A stretch of DNA of 64,000 nucleotides from M3007 sp031373665 (GCA_031373665.1 JANMMZ010000031.1:1-64000); one strand, 5' to 3'; shown: positions 1 through 8,084, counted from the first letter of the stretch. The notes: a model not told the origin generated them from the sequence alone. A program made the numbers and translations.

Positions 1-125
1 CCAAATGGGCTTGCGATCTATTTATGCAGAATTGACTAGGAAACGACATTAACGGAAACCGCCGTGATACGAGAGTACGTCCGGTGGTGTGGGGGGACGG
101 CGGCTAAAACCGCCTCCCACCCGAT
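1..125 (+). mobile_element. 3' end of a group II intron (domains V and VI)
   Basis: Domain V folds at 59-87: CCGCCG (59-64) pairs with CGGUGG (82-87), and an inner UAC/GUA stem is closed by a GAGA tetraloop (71-74). Domain VI follows at 89-120: GUGGG pairs with CCCAC, GGCGG with CCGCC, and the 5' side has an unpaired GGGAC that could hold the branch-point A (97). The sequence then ends CCCGAT, fitting the usual 3'-terminal AY of group II introns. The intron-encoded reverse transcriptase would lie upstream, outside the window. The assignment rests on fold and remembered consensus, not on a covariance search. Confidence 0.72.
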
Positions 126-370
126 TAGAAAACACACAAAACACACCAATCTTGACCTCGGACGAGGTCCTCCATTTGTTAAACCCATTGATTTTATTGA
201 TGATTTCGGCATTGTTCCTAGCATTTTTTATACAAATGGGCGACCTCTACCGAGGTCGAGATGGTGGTAAAATGTAAACTCCTACAAATGGGGAGCCTCG
301 CCGAGGCTGATTTGCGAGAACCAATCAATCCTGCCAAAGCGGGTCGCTTGATCCGCCTCCATTTGGGGCC
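126..370. repeat. Cluster of REP-like hairpins tagged by ACAAATGGG/CCATTTGT
   Basis: Four short hairpins lie together: GACCTCG/CGAGGTC (154-169), CGACCTC/GAGGTCG (241-258), AGCCTCG/CGAGGCT (294-308) and GCGGGTC/GATCCGC (339-356). The first and last are followed by CTCCATTTG. The middle two are preceded by ACAAATGGG, the reverse complement. Units therefore occur in both orientations, as in BIME arrays. CCAAATGGGC at 1-10 may belong to another unit upstream. Confidence 0.65.
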
Positions 371-1047
371 AACCGGGGTTTTTCTAAGGCCCTGAAGTAG
401 GGTAAATCGAGCGCGCTATTTAAAATGCGATTCAACAATGTAGTGATTTTGGCTCGTGAATACTATTTCTTGGATCAAATACTCAGTATAAAATGATCTC
501 TACACTCCGCCCTGCTTTGTCACTTTTTTCCCCGAGAAAAGTAACCAAAAAAGGCCTGGCTGTCGAAAAACCCCGCGATTGTCCGTCCAAACTCCGGCGG
601 CGCGAAAATTTGGTTAATTGCTATGTTTCACAGACCGTACTAAATTCCCCTTTCCCTCGGTCTGTCATGTCGTAACGTAGTGAAGACATCTACACAAGAT
701 GCCCAACTGACAACGCAAGATAAATACTTGATTTCCAGTTAGTTTGGCTTGTGTAATTGTCTTCGTTTCTCTACGACATGACAGATCGAGGGGAGGGAGT
801 GGATTCAATGCCGCGTCTGTCCTATCCTGTGTAATACTATGAAAATGCGCAAATTTTCTGCTCCCTAAAGAGCAGCGAAGTCGTGTAATTTCTACAAGAA
901 CCTGTTTTAAGCCTCTGCTGAGGTGAAAAGGTTTAGATTTATATTCAATTATAAAGCATTCCTACTTTTATCTTGCTTTTTACCCCTAAAATAGAGGAGT
1001 TTTTTAAACTTCCAAACCCTTTAGGAACTGCGCGATATATGTACCAA
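371..1047. other. Non-coding stretch
   Basis: No convincing gene is visible on either strand. Short open frames here lack any family resemblance. The only structure I see is the large inverted repeat at 646-800. Confidence 0.6.
646..800. repeat. Large imperfect palindrome, MITE-like
   Basis: The left arm (646-698) and right arm (748-800) are about 50 nt each and roughly three-quarters complementary. The shared core reads CTGTCATGTCGTA, followed by GAAGACA and ACACAAG. A spacer of about 49 nt separates the arms. No open frame is carried. It could be a non-autonomous mobile element or a long hairpin repeat. Confidence 0.6.
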
Positions 1048-1113
1048 TAAAAAAAGAGGAACCTGCACCAATCCAAATGTTTTATCCAAACACCAGCCTT
1101 GACAGATTCCTCC
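1048..1113 (-). terminator. Rho-independent terminator of the 1137-3209 gene
   Basis: On the minus strand GAGGAATCTG (1103-1112) pairs with CAGGTTCCTC (1056-1065), with a long loop, followed directly by a T7 run (1049-1055). It lies 24 bp past the stop codon of the neighbouring gene. Confidence 0.7.
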
Positions 1114-1136
1114 TAAGAGCCTATAATTCAGATCTA

Positions 1137-3209
1137 CTACTCTACCACTATCTTTTTCATTACATTTCCAATGGCGGTCTGCGCTTCCAGAAAATAAACC
1201 GCTGGTGGCAAATCTTGCAGTGAAACAAGGGTTTGGCCTGATTTCAGAACAATATTTCGAAGCGTTTGGCCTTGCGCATTTTTCAATACAATTTGGCCTT
1301 CGGCTGGCATTTCTACCGTTATTTGCCCATTGGTTGTTGGGTTTGGCCAGTAGTTAAATCCTTGCAATGCTGGCCGATCCAGTACCGCTGAGGTCGTGAC
1401 TTTTACCTCGATCTCGAGTTGTACCGTGGGCTGGGTTGCGCTCAAGGTGATCCATGTTTCGTAGGGTGTGATGCCTGCTGCCTCCACGATCAATTTATAA
1501 GTGCCATAAGGCAGGTTTGGAATAGAAAACTGACCATCGGCGGCGGTCGAAACACCTGCCACCAAATTTCCGGCCAGATCATAGATCAGCACAGAGGCTG
1601 GGTACAGAGGCGCACCACTGTTTTCAGCACCGCCGCCATTGGTGAAGTTGGCACCTTCACTAACCAAACCGCCCACAAAACCGGGGCCGCCAGGATTTTG
1701 ACCTTCTATGAAATCTATGCCGATTTCTCGATAGTGGCCAGACCATGAACGAATTAATGAGGGTATTTGTATGGTTTGTGCTTGATCCCACCAAAGGCTG
1801 CTTTTGTAATAGGTGGGCATACGGGTTAAGTACCCAGGGCTGCCGGGCATACAGGCGGCTTTGAACAAATATTCACCGTTGGGCAAGTCGTCAAAAACAC
1901 AGCGAAATATATCAGAATCACTGAGGGACTCTGCAATGGGTGTCAGAATACCTCCTTGAGCCGGGTCGTGTTGAATGGCCCAGGCTTGGAAATTTGCTGG
2001 AATTGAAGAGGTCGCAGGTGCATTGAACATAAATAACCTCAAATCATTGGTCCACTCAAAGGTAAGGGAATCCACCGCCGTGCAGGTGCCATTCACAGTG
2101 ACGGTGTAAGTACCGGGCTGTGTGACTATTAGAGTATCTGTCGTTGCGCCATTGCTCCAAAGATAGGTCGCATTGGTGCCATAGGCTCCGAAAGGAACCA
2201 ACGCGATGGAAGTACTATTAATTCGTATGCGGTTGATACTCCAGAGGCAAAGGTCTTTATACTCATTAGCGATGCATTGGGTAGAGATACAGCCATTGGT
2301 GGTGTTAGTGACGGTGACACAGAGAGAATCCCAATCAAACCCGGGAAAAACAATGATAGTATCTGGAAGGGTTGGATCGCTCCATTGATAGTGGATGATG
2401 TCTGTCTGAGCGCCTGGTGTATTAGCATAAACACTTCCAGTAGATTTGTTCTGGGATAAATAAACAACGCAATTTGGATTGCCACCGCCGCCACTAGTTA
2501 CAGTATAACATGCAGTTGTACTACAGCCCGTAGCATCGGTGGTGGTCACACAGTAATCACCAGGTGCTGTTGGTAATGGAATACTTTGATCCGTCGAGCC
2601 ATTGCCCCAAAGGTACGCAACTGGATAGACCCCTTGAGCATTTGCGATCAGTTGGTTTTGCCAGTTGTTATAAATATTCACGGTGCAGGCTGTTGAATCC
2701 CAAAACAAGGTTAAGCAGGTATCAGCAATGCAGCCAGTGTTCACATTCGTCGCGGTGACGCAATAGTTGCCCGTTGTGAAAGTCGTGATGGACTGTTGGG
2801 TTGACCCATTGTTCCACAGGTAATTAAAGCCACCGGTAGCACCTGAGTTAGCAGATATAACAAATCCAGATTGCAGGTCTCCGGATTGTGTGATGTTTGC
2901 CCAGCAATTTACCCCGATGATGGTGACATAAGAACAATCAGAGGCCGTGCATCCATTGTCGAAAGTGACGGTGACGCAGTATTCGCCGCTGACGCTGACG
3001 TTAAAAGCGTTGGTGGTTTGACCAGTATTCCAAATATAGGCCGTAGCTGTCGGAGGATTTCCCTGCGTAGAGTCAATGGGAATGTATGCAGCAACTGTTC
3101 GTACATTGGGATCGCCCGTTGCGGAAGAATTGACATAGGCGCCACAATTTTGGGCATCCATAATGCCCAAAAAGCCTGCAAAGAAGCAGGTAATTAAAAG
3201 GTATTTCAT
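1137..3209 (-). CDS. T9SS-secreted multi-repeat surface protein
   Basis: A 690-aa exported protein. The Met at 3209 is chosen because it opens a typical signal peptide (MKYLLITCFF, cleavage near DAQ-N); an upstream Met at 3311 would bury it behind 34 residues. Residues about 20-400 hold five related modules of 65-80 aa with the pattern Y-x-W followed by G-x-Y-C-V-T and paired cysteines, like SprB/Ig-like surface repeats. A carboxypeptidase-regulatory-like beta fold precedes the C-terminus (around 550-610). The last 75 residues form a type A T9SS sorting domain with the PNP motif (NYWPNPTTNG) and an end in KKIVVE. It is probably exported through the outer membrane and held at the surface or released. 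Its ligand or enzymatic role is not visible. Confidence 0.88.
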   Translation of the reverse strand: MKYLLITCFFAGFLGIMDAQNCGAYVNSSATGDPNVRTVAAYIPIDSTQGNPPTATAYIWNTGQTTNAFNVSVSGEYCVTVTFDNGCTASDCSYVTIIGVNCWANITQSGDLQSGFVISANSGATGGFNYLWNNGSTQQSITTFTTGNYCVTATNVNTGCIADTCLTLFWDSTACTVNIYNNWQNQLIANAQGVYPVAYLWGNGSTDQSIPLPTAPGDYCVTTTDATGCSTTACYTVTSGGGGNPNCVVYLSQNKSTGSVYANTPGAQTDIIHYQWSDPTLPDTIIVFPGFDWDSLCVTVTNTTNGCISTQCIANEYKDLCLWSINRIRINSTSIALVPFGAYGTNATYLWSNGATTDTLIVTQPGTYTVTVNGTCTAVDSLTFEWTNDLRLFMFNAPATSSIPANFQAWAIQHDPAQGGILTPIAESLSDSDIFRCVFDDLPNGEYLFKAACMPGSPGYLTRMPTYYKSSLWWDQAQTIQIPSLIRSWSGHYREIGIDFIEGQNPGGPGFVGGLVSEGANFTNGGGAENSGAPLYPASVLIYDLAGNLVAGVSTAADGQFSIPNLPYGTYKLIVEAAGITPYETWITLSATQPTVQLEIEVKVTTSAVLDRPALQGFNYWPNPTTNGQITVEMPAEGQIVLKNAQGQTLRNIVLKSGQTLVSLQDLPPAVYFLEAQTAIGNVMKKIVVE

Positions 3210-3314
3210 AAAAAAGCAGAAAGTGTTGGTTGAAAAAATCGTGTCGTTTGCAAACTTACTGATAATACGAAATACATTATATAAAGGTTGGGTAGTGGTC
3301 AGAGTAACCATTAT

Positions 3315-3923
3315 TTACCCTGTGATTGTCCGAAACGTAAGGTTCACTCTCGGCTTTTTAACCATTTTGGTGGGTGGCAACCGATGCCACCAATGGGTTT
3401 GGGTGGTGTCTTTCATGATGAGCAAACTACCGTGCTCCAAGATCATGGATATGGTTTCTTTGGTTTGTTTATGTTTGAAGGCGAATTTGCGCTCGGCACC
3501 AAAACTCAGAGAACCGATGGCACCGTTTTTTTTCAGGTCTTTTTCGGCATCGCTGTGCCAAGCCATGCCTTCGTCGCCATTGTGGTAGAGGTTGAGGAGG
3601 CAGGAGTTGAATGTTTCGCCGGTTTGGGACTCTACCAAGGCTTTTAATGTCAATAAATCGGGTGTCCAAGGAAGGGCTTTTTTGGTGGTATTGGAGTACT
3701 TGTACTCAAAATCGGTATCGCCGTACCAAGCCACTTTCCGCTTGGTGATGATTAGTTTTCCGTACATAACGGCCTCGTCATTTTTCCAAGCGATGTCAGT
3801 GAGTAGTGCTTGCAGGTAATGGTCTGCTTGCGCGTGGGTCAGTAGTTTTCCAAAATAATTGACCGTTCCGTCATGGGGAAGTAAATTGGTGGTATGATCG
3901 GTACTGGTGCTAAATAGATCCAT
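3315..3923 (-). CDS. AlkB-like 2-oxoglutarate/Fe(II) DNA-repair dioxygenase
   Basis: A 202-aa protein of the AlkB family, closest in motif order to the ALKBH2/3-type group. It would oxidatively remove alkyl lesions from nucleic acid bases using 2-oxoglutarate, O2 and Fe(II). The iron ligands are visible as H123-x-D125 (WHSDAE) and a distal His in the HWWHRLP motif (H180). N111 and Y113 (LLNLYHNG) and the arginines of PRVNLTFR (192-198) match the co-substrate pocket. No signal peptide is present, so it is cytoplasmic. Its start overlaps the end of the upstream DinB-like gene by 14 bp, so the two are almost certainly co-transcribed and may be translationally coupled. The length is normal for the family. 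Confidence 0.93.
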   Translation of the reverse strand: MDLFSTSTDHTTNLLPHDGTVNYFGKLLTHAQADHYLQALLTDIAWKNDEAVMYGKLIITKRKVAWYGDTDFEYKYSNTTKKALPWTPDLLTLKALVESQTGETFNSCLLNLYHNGDEGMAWHSDAEKDLKKNGAIGSLSFGAERKFAFKHKQTKETISMILEHGSLLIMKDTTQTHWWHRLPPTKMVKKPRVNLTFRTITG

Positions 3924-4485
3924 CTTTTTTCAAAAATTCACTTGTGAAGTGCTCGTCGTGCTTAGGTTTTGAAAATTTATCGGTGTTATACGCAACAGAA
4001 TTACCTTTGGGAATGGATAGAGATTGCCAAGGCTGGTCAGCAGCCATTTTACTGATATGTACGATTTGACCGATGTGATACGGGTAGTGGGCCAATTGCC
4101 GATGTAGGGCTTCAATGACGGTATGACCCATGTTTCTGATGTAGATTGTGGTGCCGAGGTCGCTTTCTGTCAAGGAATCAATAGCGGAAAACACGCAATT
4201 CCAACCATCGTCCCAGGCATCTAGGAGGTCTTGCCTATTGGAGATCACGACTTCAAATTCGGCATCTCGGTTTCTCCACTCTTTTTCACCGTCGGTGGTC
4301 ATAAAATCTGTCCATCGAGACAACATATTGCCTTGCATGTGTTGTACGATCATGGCAATACTGTTGCAATCAGGATTGGACTGCTCAAATAGTGATGCAT
4401 CGGATGCTTGGGCGATGGCTTGCTCTCCGATCATTTTGTAATACTCGAATTGTTTTTTGATGCTGGGTAGGTATGTGGTTGCCAT
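3910..4485 (-). CDS. DinB-superfamily protein, DUF1572-like
   Basis: A 191-aa helical protein of the DUF1572 branch of the DinB/YfiT superfamily. These are four-helix bundles that often bind a metal with three histidines and include thiol-dependent transferases and stress-induced proteins of unknown substrate. Visible signatures are the IVQHMQGN segment near residue 45 and the HRQLAHYPYHIGQIVH segment near 140. The Met at 4485 is chosen over the one at 4608 because the extra 41 residues are not family-like. The gene overlaps the alkB-like gene by 14 bp. A BIME-like repeat occupies its upstream region. The exact reaction cannot be told from sequence. Confidence 0.85.
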   Translation of the reverse strand: MATTYLPSIKKQFEYYKMIGEQAIAQASDASLFEQSNPDCNSIAMIVQHMQGNMLSRWTDFMTTDGEKEWRNRDAEFEVVISNRQDLLDAWDDGWNCVFSAIDSLTESDLGTTIYIRNMGHTVIEALHRQLAHYPYHIGQIVHISKMAADQPWQSLSIPKGNSVAYNTDKFSKPKHDEHFTSEFLKKDGSI

Positions 4486-4577
4486 GTTTGTGGTGTTGAG
4501 AGATGGGTGGAAATTGGCTGCAAATTTAGGGATAAAAGATTGGATAATGGGTGAAAAATTATCAACATAAAGAAAAC

Positions 4578-4715
4578 TTTTTGCCGTTGTTGGCGTCCCC
4601 GCCAACAACCAGCGGAGTGAGTATTCAGATATAGCAGAATCCCATTGATTGAGTATTTCACCCAGTATATCGCTCCGATATTTGCTGTTGGCGGGGACGC
4701 CAACAGCGGCAAAAA
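4578..4715. repeat. BIME-like element with 23-bp inverted ends, each end a hairpin
   Basis: The outer arms 4578-4600 and 4693-4715 are inverted repeats of 23 bp with one mismatch. Each arm is also a perfect hairpin: GTTGTTGGCG/CGCCAACAAC (4586-4609) and GCTGTTGGCG/CGCCAACAGC (4684-4707), both with 4-nt loops. About 75 bp of unrelated sequence lies between them. This matches paired REP units, and the element sits upstream of the DinB-like gene. Confidence 0.75.
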
Positions 4716-4756
4716 TTATTTAAAGCATTAGAACAAGATGGCTTTATCAAAACCCA

Positions 4757-4801
4757 ATAAAAAAACCGGAACCCCTGCCTATCATTTGCAGAAATTCCGG
4801 C
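4757..4801 (-). terminator. Rho-independent terminator of the four-repeat lipoprotein gene
   Basis: On the minus strand the GCCGGAA and TTCCGG arms (4795-4801 and 4766-4771) form a stem followed by a T-rich tail (4757-4765). It lies about 40 bp past the stop codon at 4842. Confidence 0.82.
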
Positions 4802-4841
4802 TAAAAAAACTATGAAATCACGGACTTAGAAACGCTGTTAT

Positions 4842-5537
4842 TTATTCGCAGTTTTCTTTGATGGTTCGCAGTTCTTCGCGGCTATTGACGGTGATAATGC
4901 TGCCATCGTCGGTCATTTTAATGGTGATCGGGAATGTGATCTGTGGACGGCCGCCATTTTGACCGGGATTGTTGGCATTCCACTGGCGGATGGCCTGACG
5001 AAACTCTAGGCGATTGTTTACAGCAGCAGTAGTGCCATCGGCGAAGGTCAAGGTAATCGGGAAAATGATCTCAAAACAAGACAATCCGTTTTGACCGTGG
5101 CCATTGTGACCGTGGTTGCCAAAAGTGCCGGGACAAGCCTCACGCAATGCTTTCAAAGCCTCCTGATCGGCTACTGTGATCACTGCTCCATCTTGATTGA
5201 TTACACTGATCGGGAATACAAAATTGATGCGCCTAATAAATGAATGACCGCCTTGGCCGCCTTGGCCGGGGTTATTGGTAAAGTAATTGCGCAAGGCTGT
5301 TTTGATGTCTTCATACGAATTTGCCTCTACTACGGTTTCGTCAGGCAGGGTAAATGACACTGGAAACACCAATTCATAACACCCGAAACGGCCCATACCG
5401 CCACGCTCCTGGACGGAATAAAGGGCTTCATCCACATACTCTTCTACTGTAGTAGTGTCTTCATTTTTGTTACAAGCCATAAAGGTGGCCATGATAGCGA
5501 TAGTGGGCAACAAGAAAAATTTCAATAATTGACGCAT
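4842..5537 (-). CDS. Lipoprotein with four internal repeats, unknown function
   Basis: A 231-aa predicted lipoprotein. The lipobox is FMAC (residues 19-22), followed by charged residues. The mature part holds four copies of a 40-50-aa unit. Each unit has a beta strand of type (C/I)-x-(I/V)-x-FP-(I/V)-(S/T), an acidic D/G turn, a V-(T/N)-(S/N/D) segment and a helix. Units 1 and 3 begin with Cys and end in a NNPGQ(G/N)G linker; units 2 and 4 end near Cys. I do not recognise a named family. The gene is divergent from an ECF sigma operon, and a TGCAACCCTT element points towards it, so it is a likely target of that sigma factor. Confidence 0.85.
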   Translation of the reverse strand: MRQLLKFFLLPTIAIMATFMACNKNEDTTTVEEYVDEALYSVQERGGMGRFGCYELVFPVSFTLPDETVVEANSYEDIKTALRNYFTNNPGQGGQGGHSFIRRINFVFPISVINQDGAVITVADQEALKALREACPGTFGNHGHNGHGQNGLSCFEIIFPITLTFADGTTAAVNNRLEFRQAIRQWNANNPGQNGGRPQITFPITIKMTDDGSIITVNSREELRTIKENCE

Positions 5538-5652
5538 GGTCGTTTAATTTTGTAGTGAAAGTGAAATTCTGAACGCGCAACAGTAATATTAAAAGGTAGC
5601 ACTCCCGATCGCCACTGCCGTTGTCTGATACATTAGGTAATCGGCAAATGGC

Positions 5653-5730
5653 AAGGGTTGCATTTAGAAAAATATTTTTTAAAAGTTTTTTTTCATGCAA
5701 CCCTTAGCGGTAAACATATACCTAAGTAAA
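5653..5730. promoter_or_regulatory. Divergent ECF-type promoter region with inverted TGCAACCCTT boxes
   Basis: AAGGGTTGCAT (5653-5663) and ATGCAACCCTT (5695-5705) are perfect 11-bp inverted copies separated by 31 bp of AT-rich sequence. Read outward, each copy gives TGCAACCCTT facing one gene: the lipoprotein on the minus strand and the ECF sigma gene on the plus strand. The AACC core resembles ECF -35 elements, and on the plus strand a CATATA-type segment follows at a suitable distance. Autoregulation by the ECF factor is inferred. Confidence 0.5.
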
Positions 5731-5764
5731 TAGACACCCTTAAAGAAAGGGTAAACACAACGGA

Positions 5765-6298
5765 ATGACGGAACCTAATTTAATAGATTGTATCAATGGT
5801 GATCGAAAAGCCCAAAAGGCTTTTTTTGAGCGGTACAAGGGCAAAATGTTTGCCTTGTGCCTCCGCTATGCCAATGCACGAGAAGATGCCGAAGATATGC
5901 TTCAAGAGGGCTTTGTGAAGGTGTTCAGGGATTTGAACCAATATTCAGGAGTCGGAAATTTAGAGGGCTGGGTACGAAAAGTAATGGTCAATACTGCTTT
6001 GCAACACTTACAACGCCAAAAAAAAGAACTGATCACGGTGGATATTGATGATATAGACCTGCCCGATCAAAGTGATGCCTATGACCCAGAGGAAGTACCC
6101 GCACAAAACTTAATCAAGATATTGCAACTGCTTCCTGTGGGATTTCGTACGGTGTTCAATCTACATATTTTGGAAGGTCGTACTCACCCCGAAATTGCCG
6201 AAATATTGGGTATTTCAGTAGGTACTTCCAAATCACAGTTAATGCGGGCCAAGGCTCATTTTCGTCAACTTTTAGAAAACAGCCTAACGGCTTCCTAA
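5765..6298 (+). CDS. ECF-family RNA polymerase sigma factor (first of two)
   Basis: A 177-aa sigma-70-family protein of the extracytoplasmic-function group. Region 2 spans about residues 18-85, with the LRYANAREDAEDMLQEGF core-binding/-10 helix segment followed by NLEGWVRKVMVNTALQHLQR. Region 4 spans about 115-170, with LPVGFRTVFNLHILEGRTHPEIAEILG and a helix-turn-helix (GISVGTSKSQLMRAK) that would read the -35 box. Regions 1 and 3 are missing, as expected for ECF factors. It starts 4 bp before the next gene, so the two form an operon. The upstream 11-bp inverted repeat suggests it drives its own promoter and the divergent lipoprotein gene. Confidence 0.95.
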   Translation: MTEPNLIDCINGDRKAQKAFFERYKGKMFALCLRYANAREDAEDMLQEGFVKVFRDLNQYSGVGNLEGWVRKVMVNTALQHLQRQKKELITVDIDDIDLPDQSDAYDPEEVPAQNLIKILQLLPVGFRTVFNLHILEGRTHPEIAEILGISVGTSKSQLMRAKAHFRQLLENSLTAS

Positions 6299-6302
6299 TA
6301 CT

Positions 6303-7847
6303 ATGGAAAAAAATAATTACAACAACCAATTAGATGATTTCGTACAAAAATCATTTGATGACTACGAGGAAAACCCCTCTTCTAACATGTGGGATCGCAT
6401 AGAAGCCGACCTCCCAACCAAAGATAACAAACGCCCCCTCGTTTGGTGGTGGACCAATGACCGATTGCGGTGGGCAGCGGCAGCAGCAATGATCGTATTG
6501 GTGGGGAGTACGGTGTTGTGTATAAGGTATTATTACGAACAAAAGATACTGGCCATAGAGCGGGCGCATCAGGAGGGCATTAAAGCAAATCAATATGGGA
6601 CTGTGCCAAATATTGCACCCATGCCTTCACGGGAGAGCACAACGCAAGATACATCAATCTCTACACCAGTATTAACTGAAAAGGACGCTACCCCATCATT
6701 GTCACGCCCAAATAAGCCTAAAAACATTGTTCCCATTGCAACACAAACAGATCGGTTGATGACCAATCCTGTTTCGGGACAATCCAGACCGCTTCCATCA
6801 CCGCCCTCGCGGGAAAAAATCGTAGCAAACCAAATACAGACCCCCAATAAGGTAGTGACCAATGATCCTAAAAACATAGAACCCACCGCCTCGCAACCTG
6901 ATGCTGCACCTCCTGCCATCGCGGACTTAGCACTATTGCCGATGGCACTGATACCAACCGTCAGAAAACAGGTTTTAGATGATCCTCAGGGTGTTATACA
7001 TTTAAAAGCAGTGGCCTTGGATTTTTCTTCAAAACCAAGCATTATCCCCGTCAAAAAGCATTTGAATTGGTATATTGGGATTTCTGGTACGCCTCGTTTG
7101 TTAGTTCGGCAAGGGAAACCGCCAGCGGCTACCACCCCAAGTCCGGGCCAGCGGCCTCGATATAGGGCCGAGCAAGATGGGCCTGATTTATCTTCTGATA
7201 TTTGGGTTAGGGGAGGGGTACAATTTCAATCACCGTTTGGAATAGAAACCGGAATAGGCTTTCAAAATGTGGAACGACAATCCAATCATAAGGTCCGTTT
7301 TGCATATCGCGAAGGCACTTTTATTCCTAGCACTGGAACGCGATCCAAACAATTTAACTATGACCTCAATACCTACGGGGGCGAAGCCTCGGTGACCCTC
7401 CGCACGGAAGAAAATACCGCTCAGTCTCCCGGCGACGATGAGGCCATCAGGGCGACCATTGTCAGCAAAGAGCAGATCCAATTGTTGCACGTACCCTTGT
7501 TGGGCGTGGTTCGATTGGGGCAACACAAAACACAATTGGTCATAAAAGCAGGACTTCAAGGCAGTTGGTTTCTGAAAAATGAAGTCGCTGTGTCCACGTT
7601 TGATTTGAATGCCAGTAGGTTACGCCCTCTGCCCGGAAGGGGCATCAGTTTGGTCTATGACAAGCCCAATACTTTTAAGTTGGGTTATGCCGTATCGGCA
7701 GGGATCGAATACCGGCTTAACCAACACTGGCGTTTGCTGGCTACCCCAGCGATGTCGGGCTATTTCAAGCAAAAATCAGGTGCAGGCAACAAAAATCAAG
7801 GTAATTTTACGGCTGGTCTCCACTTAGGGACTCAATATTGGTTTTAG
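6303..7847 (+). CDS. Membrane-anchored ECF partner with C-terminal beta-barrel-like domain
   Basis: A 514-aa protein co-transcribed with the ECF sigma gene (4-bp gap). Residues 1-56 are acidic and cytoplasmic-looking (DDYEENPSSNMWDRIEADL), resembling the N-terminal segment found in proteins encoded next to Bacteroidota ECF factors. One transmembrane helix follows (57-76). Residues about 95-240 are a Pro/Ser/Thr-rich linker. Residues about 255-514 alternate hydrophobic strands and end in GLHLGTQYWF, an aromatic-terminal outer-membrane barrel signature. It could act as the anti-sigma factor or signal transducer of the pair. A single chain with an inner-membrane helix and a barrel-like end is topologically odd, and the linker would have to cross the periplasm. 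Confidence 0.82.
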   Translation: MEKNNYNNQLDDFVQKSFDDYEENPSSNMWDRIEADLPTKDNKRPLVWWWTNDRLRWAAAAAMIVLVGSTVLCIRYYYEQKILAIERAHQEGIKANQYGTVPNIAPMPSRESTTQDTSISTPVLTEKDATPSLSRPNKPKNIVPIATQTDRLMTNPVSGQSRPLPSPPSREKIVANQIQTPNKVVTNDPKNIEPTASQPDAAPPAIADLALLPMALIPTVRKQVLDDPQGVIHLKAVALDFSSKPSIIPVKKHLNWYIGISGTPRLLVRQGKPPAATTPSPGQRPRYRAEQDGPDLSSDIWVRGGVQFQSPFGIETGIGFQNVERQSNHKVRFAYREGTFIPSTGTRSKQFNYDLNTYGGEASVTLRTEENTAQSPGDDEAIRATIVSKEQIQLLHVPLLGVVRLGQHKTQLVIKAGLQGSWFLKNEVAVSTFDLNASRLRPLPGRGISLVYDKPNTFKLGYAVSAGIEYRLNQHWRLLATPAMSGYFKQKSGAGNKNQGNFTAGLHLGTQYWF

Positions 7848-7995
7848 GAGCGTGGCCGAAATACAGGTACAAATTGATGCACCTCTTTTGGCTCTATATT
7901 CCCTGTTTTTTGACTTAAATAACTGGGCTACTAGTGCCAAAAAGCAGAAAATTTAAGGCCAGAATCTAAAGCCAGAATCTGTACTGTTATTTCAA
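7845..7995. repeat. MITE-like dispersed repeat, copy A
   Basis: About 150 bp, starting in the stop codon of the upstream gene. It reads as the reverse complement of copy B at 10420-10581 along nearly its whole length. Shared blocks include GGTACAAATTGATGCAC, TTTTTTGACTTAAATA and GAATCTGTAC. Its outer ends are more decayed than those of copy B. No coding frame is present. Confidence 0.72.
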
Positions 7996-8084
7996 CATCA
8001 TTCCCCTAGCAATTTCTTCAAAAAAATTGACATCATTGATCTATCTTTGAGCAGGAATCGCACAAAAGATTTCTGTTTTCAAAG

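Noticed and set aside
493..675. 60-codon open frame in the first intergenic region
   Set aside because: It runs into the palindromic repeat and shows no family resemblance.
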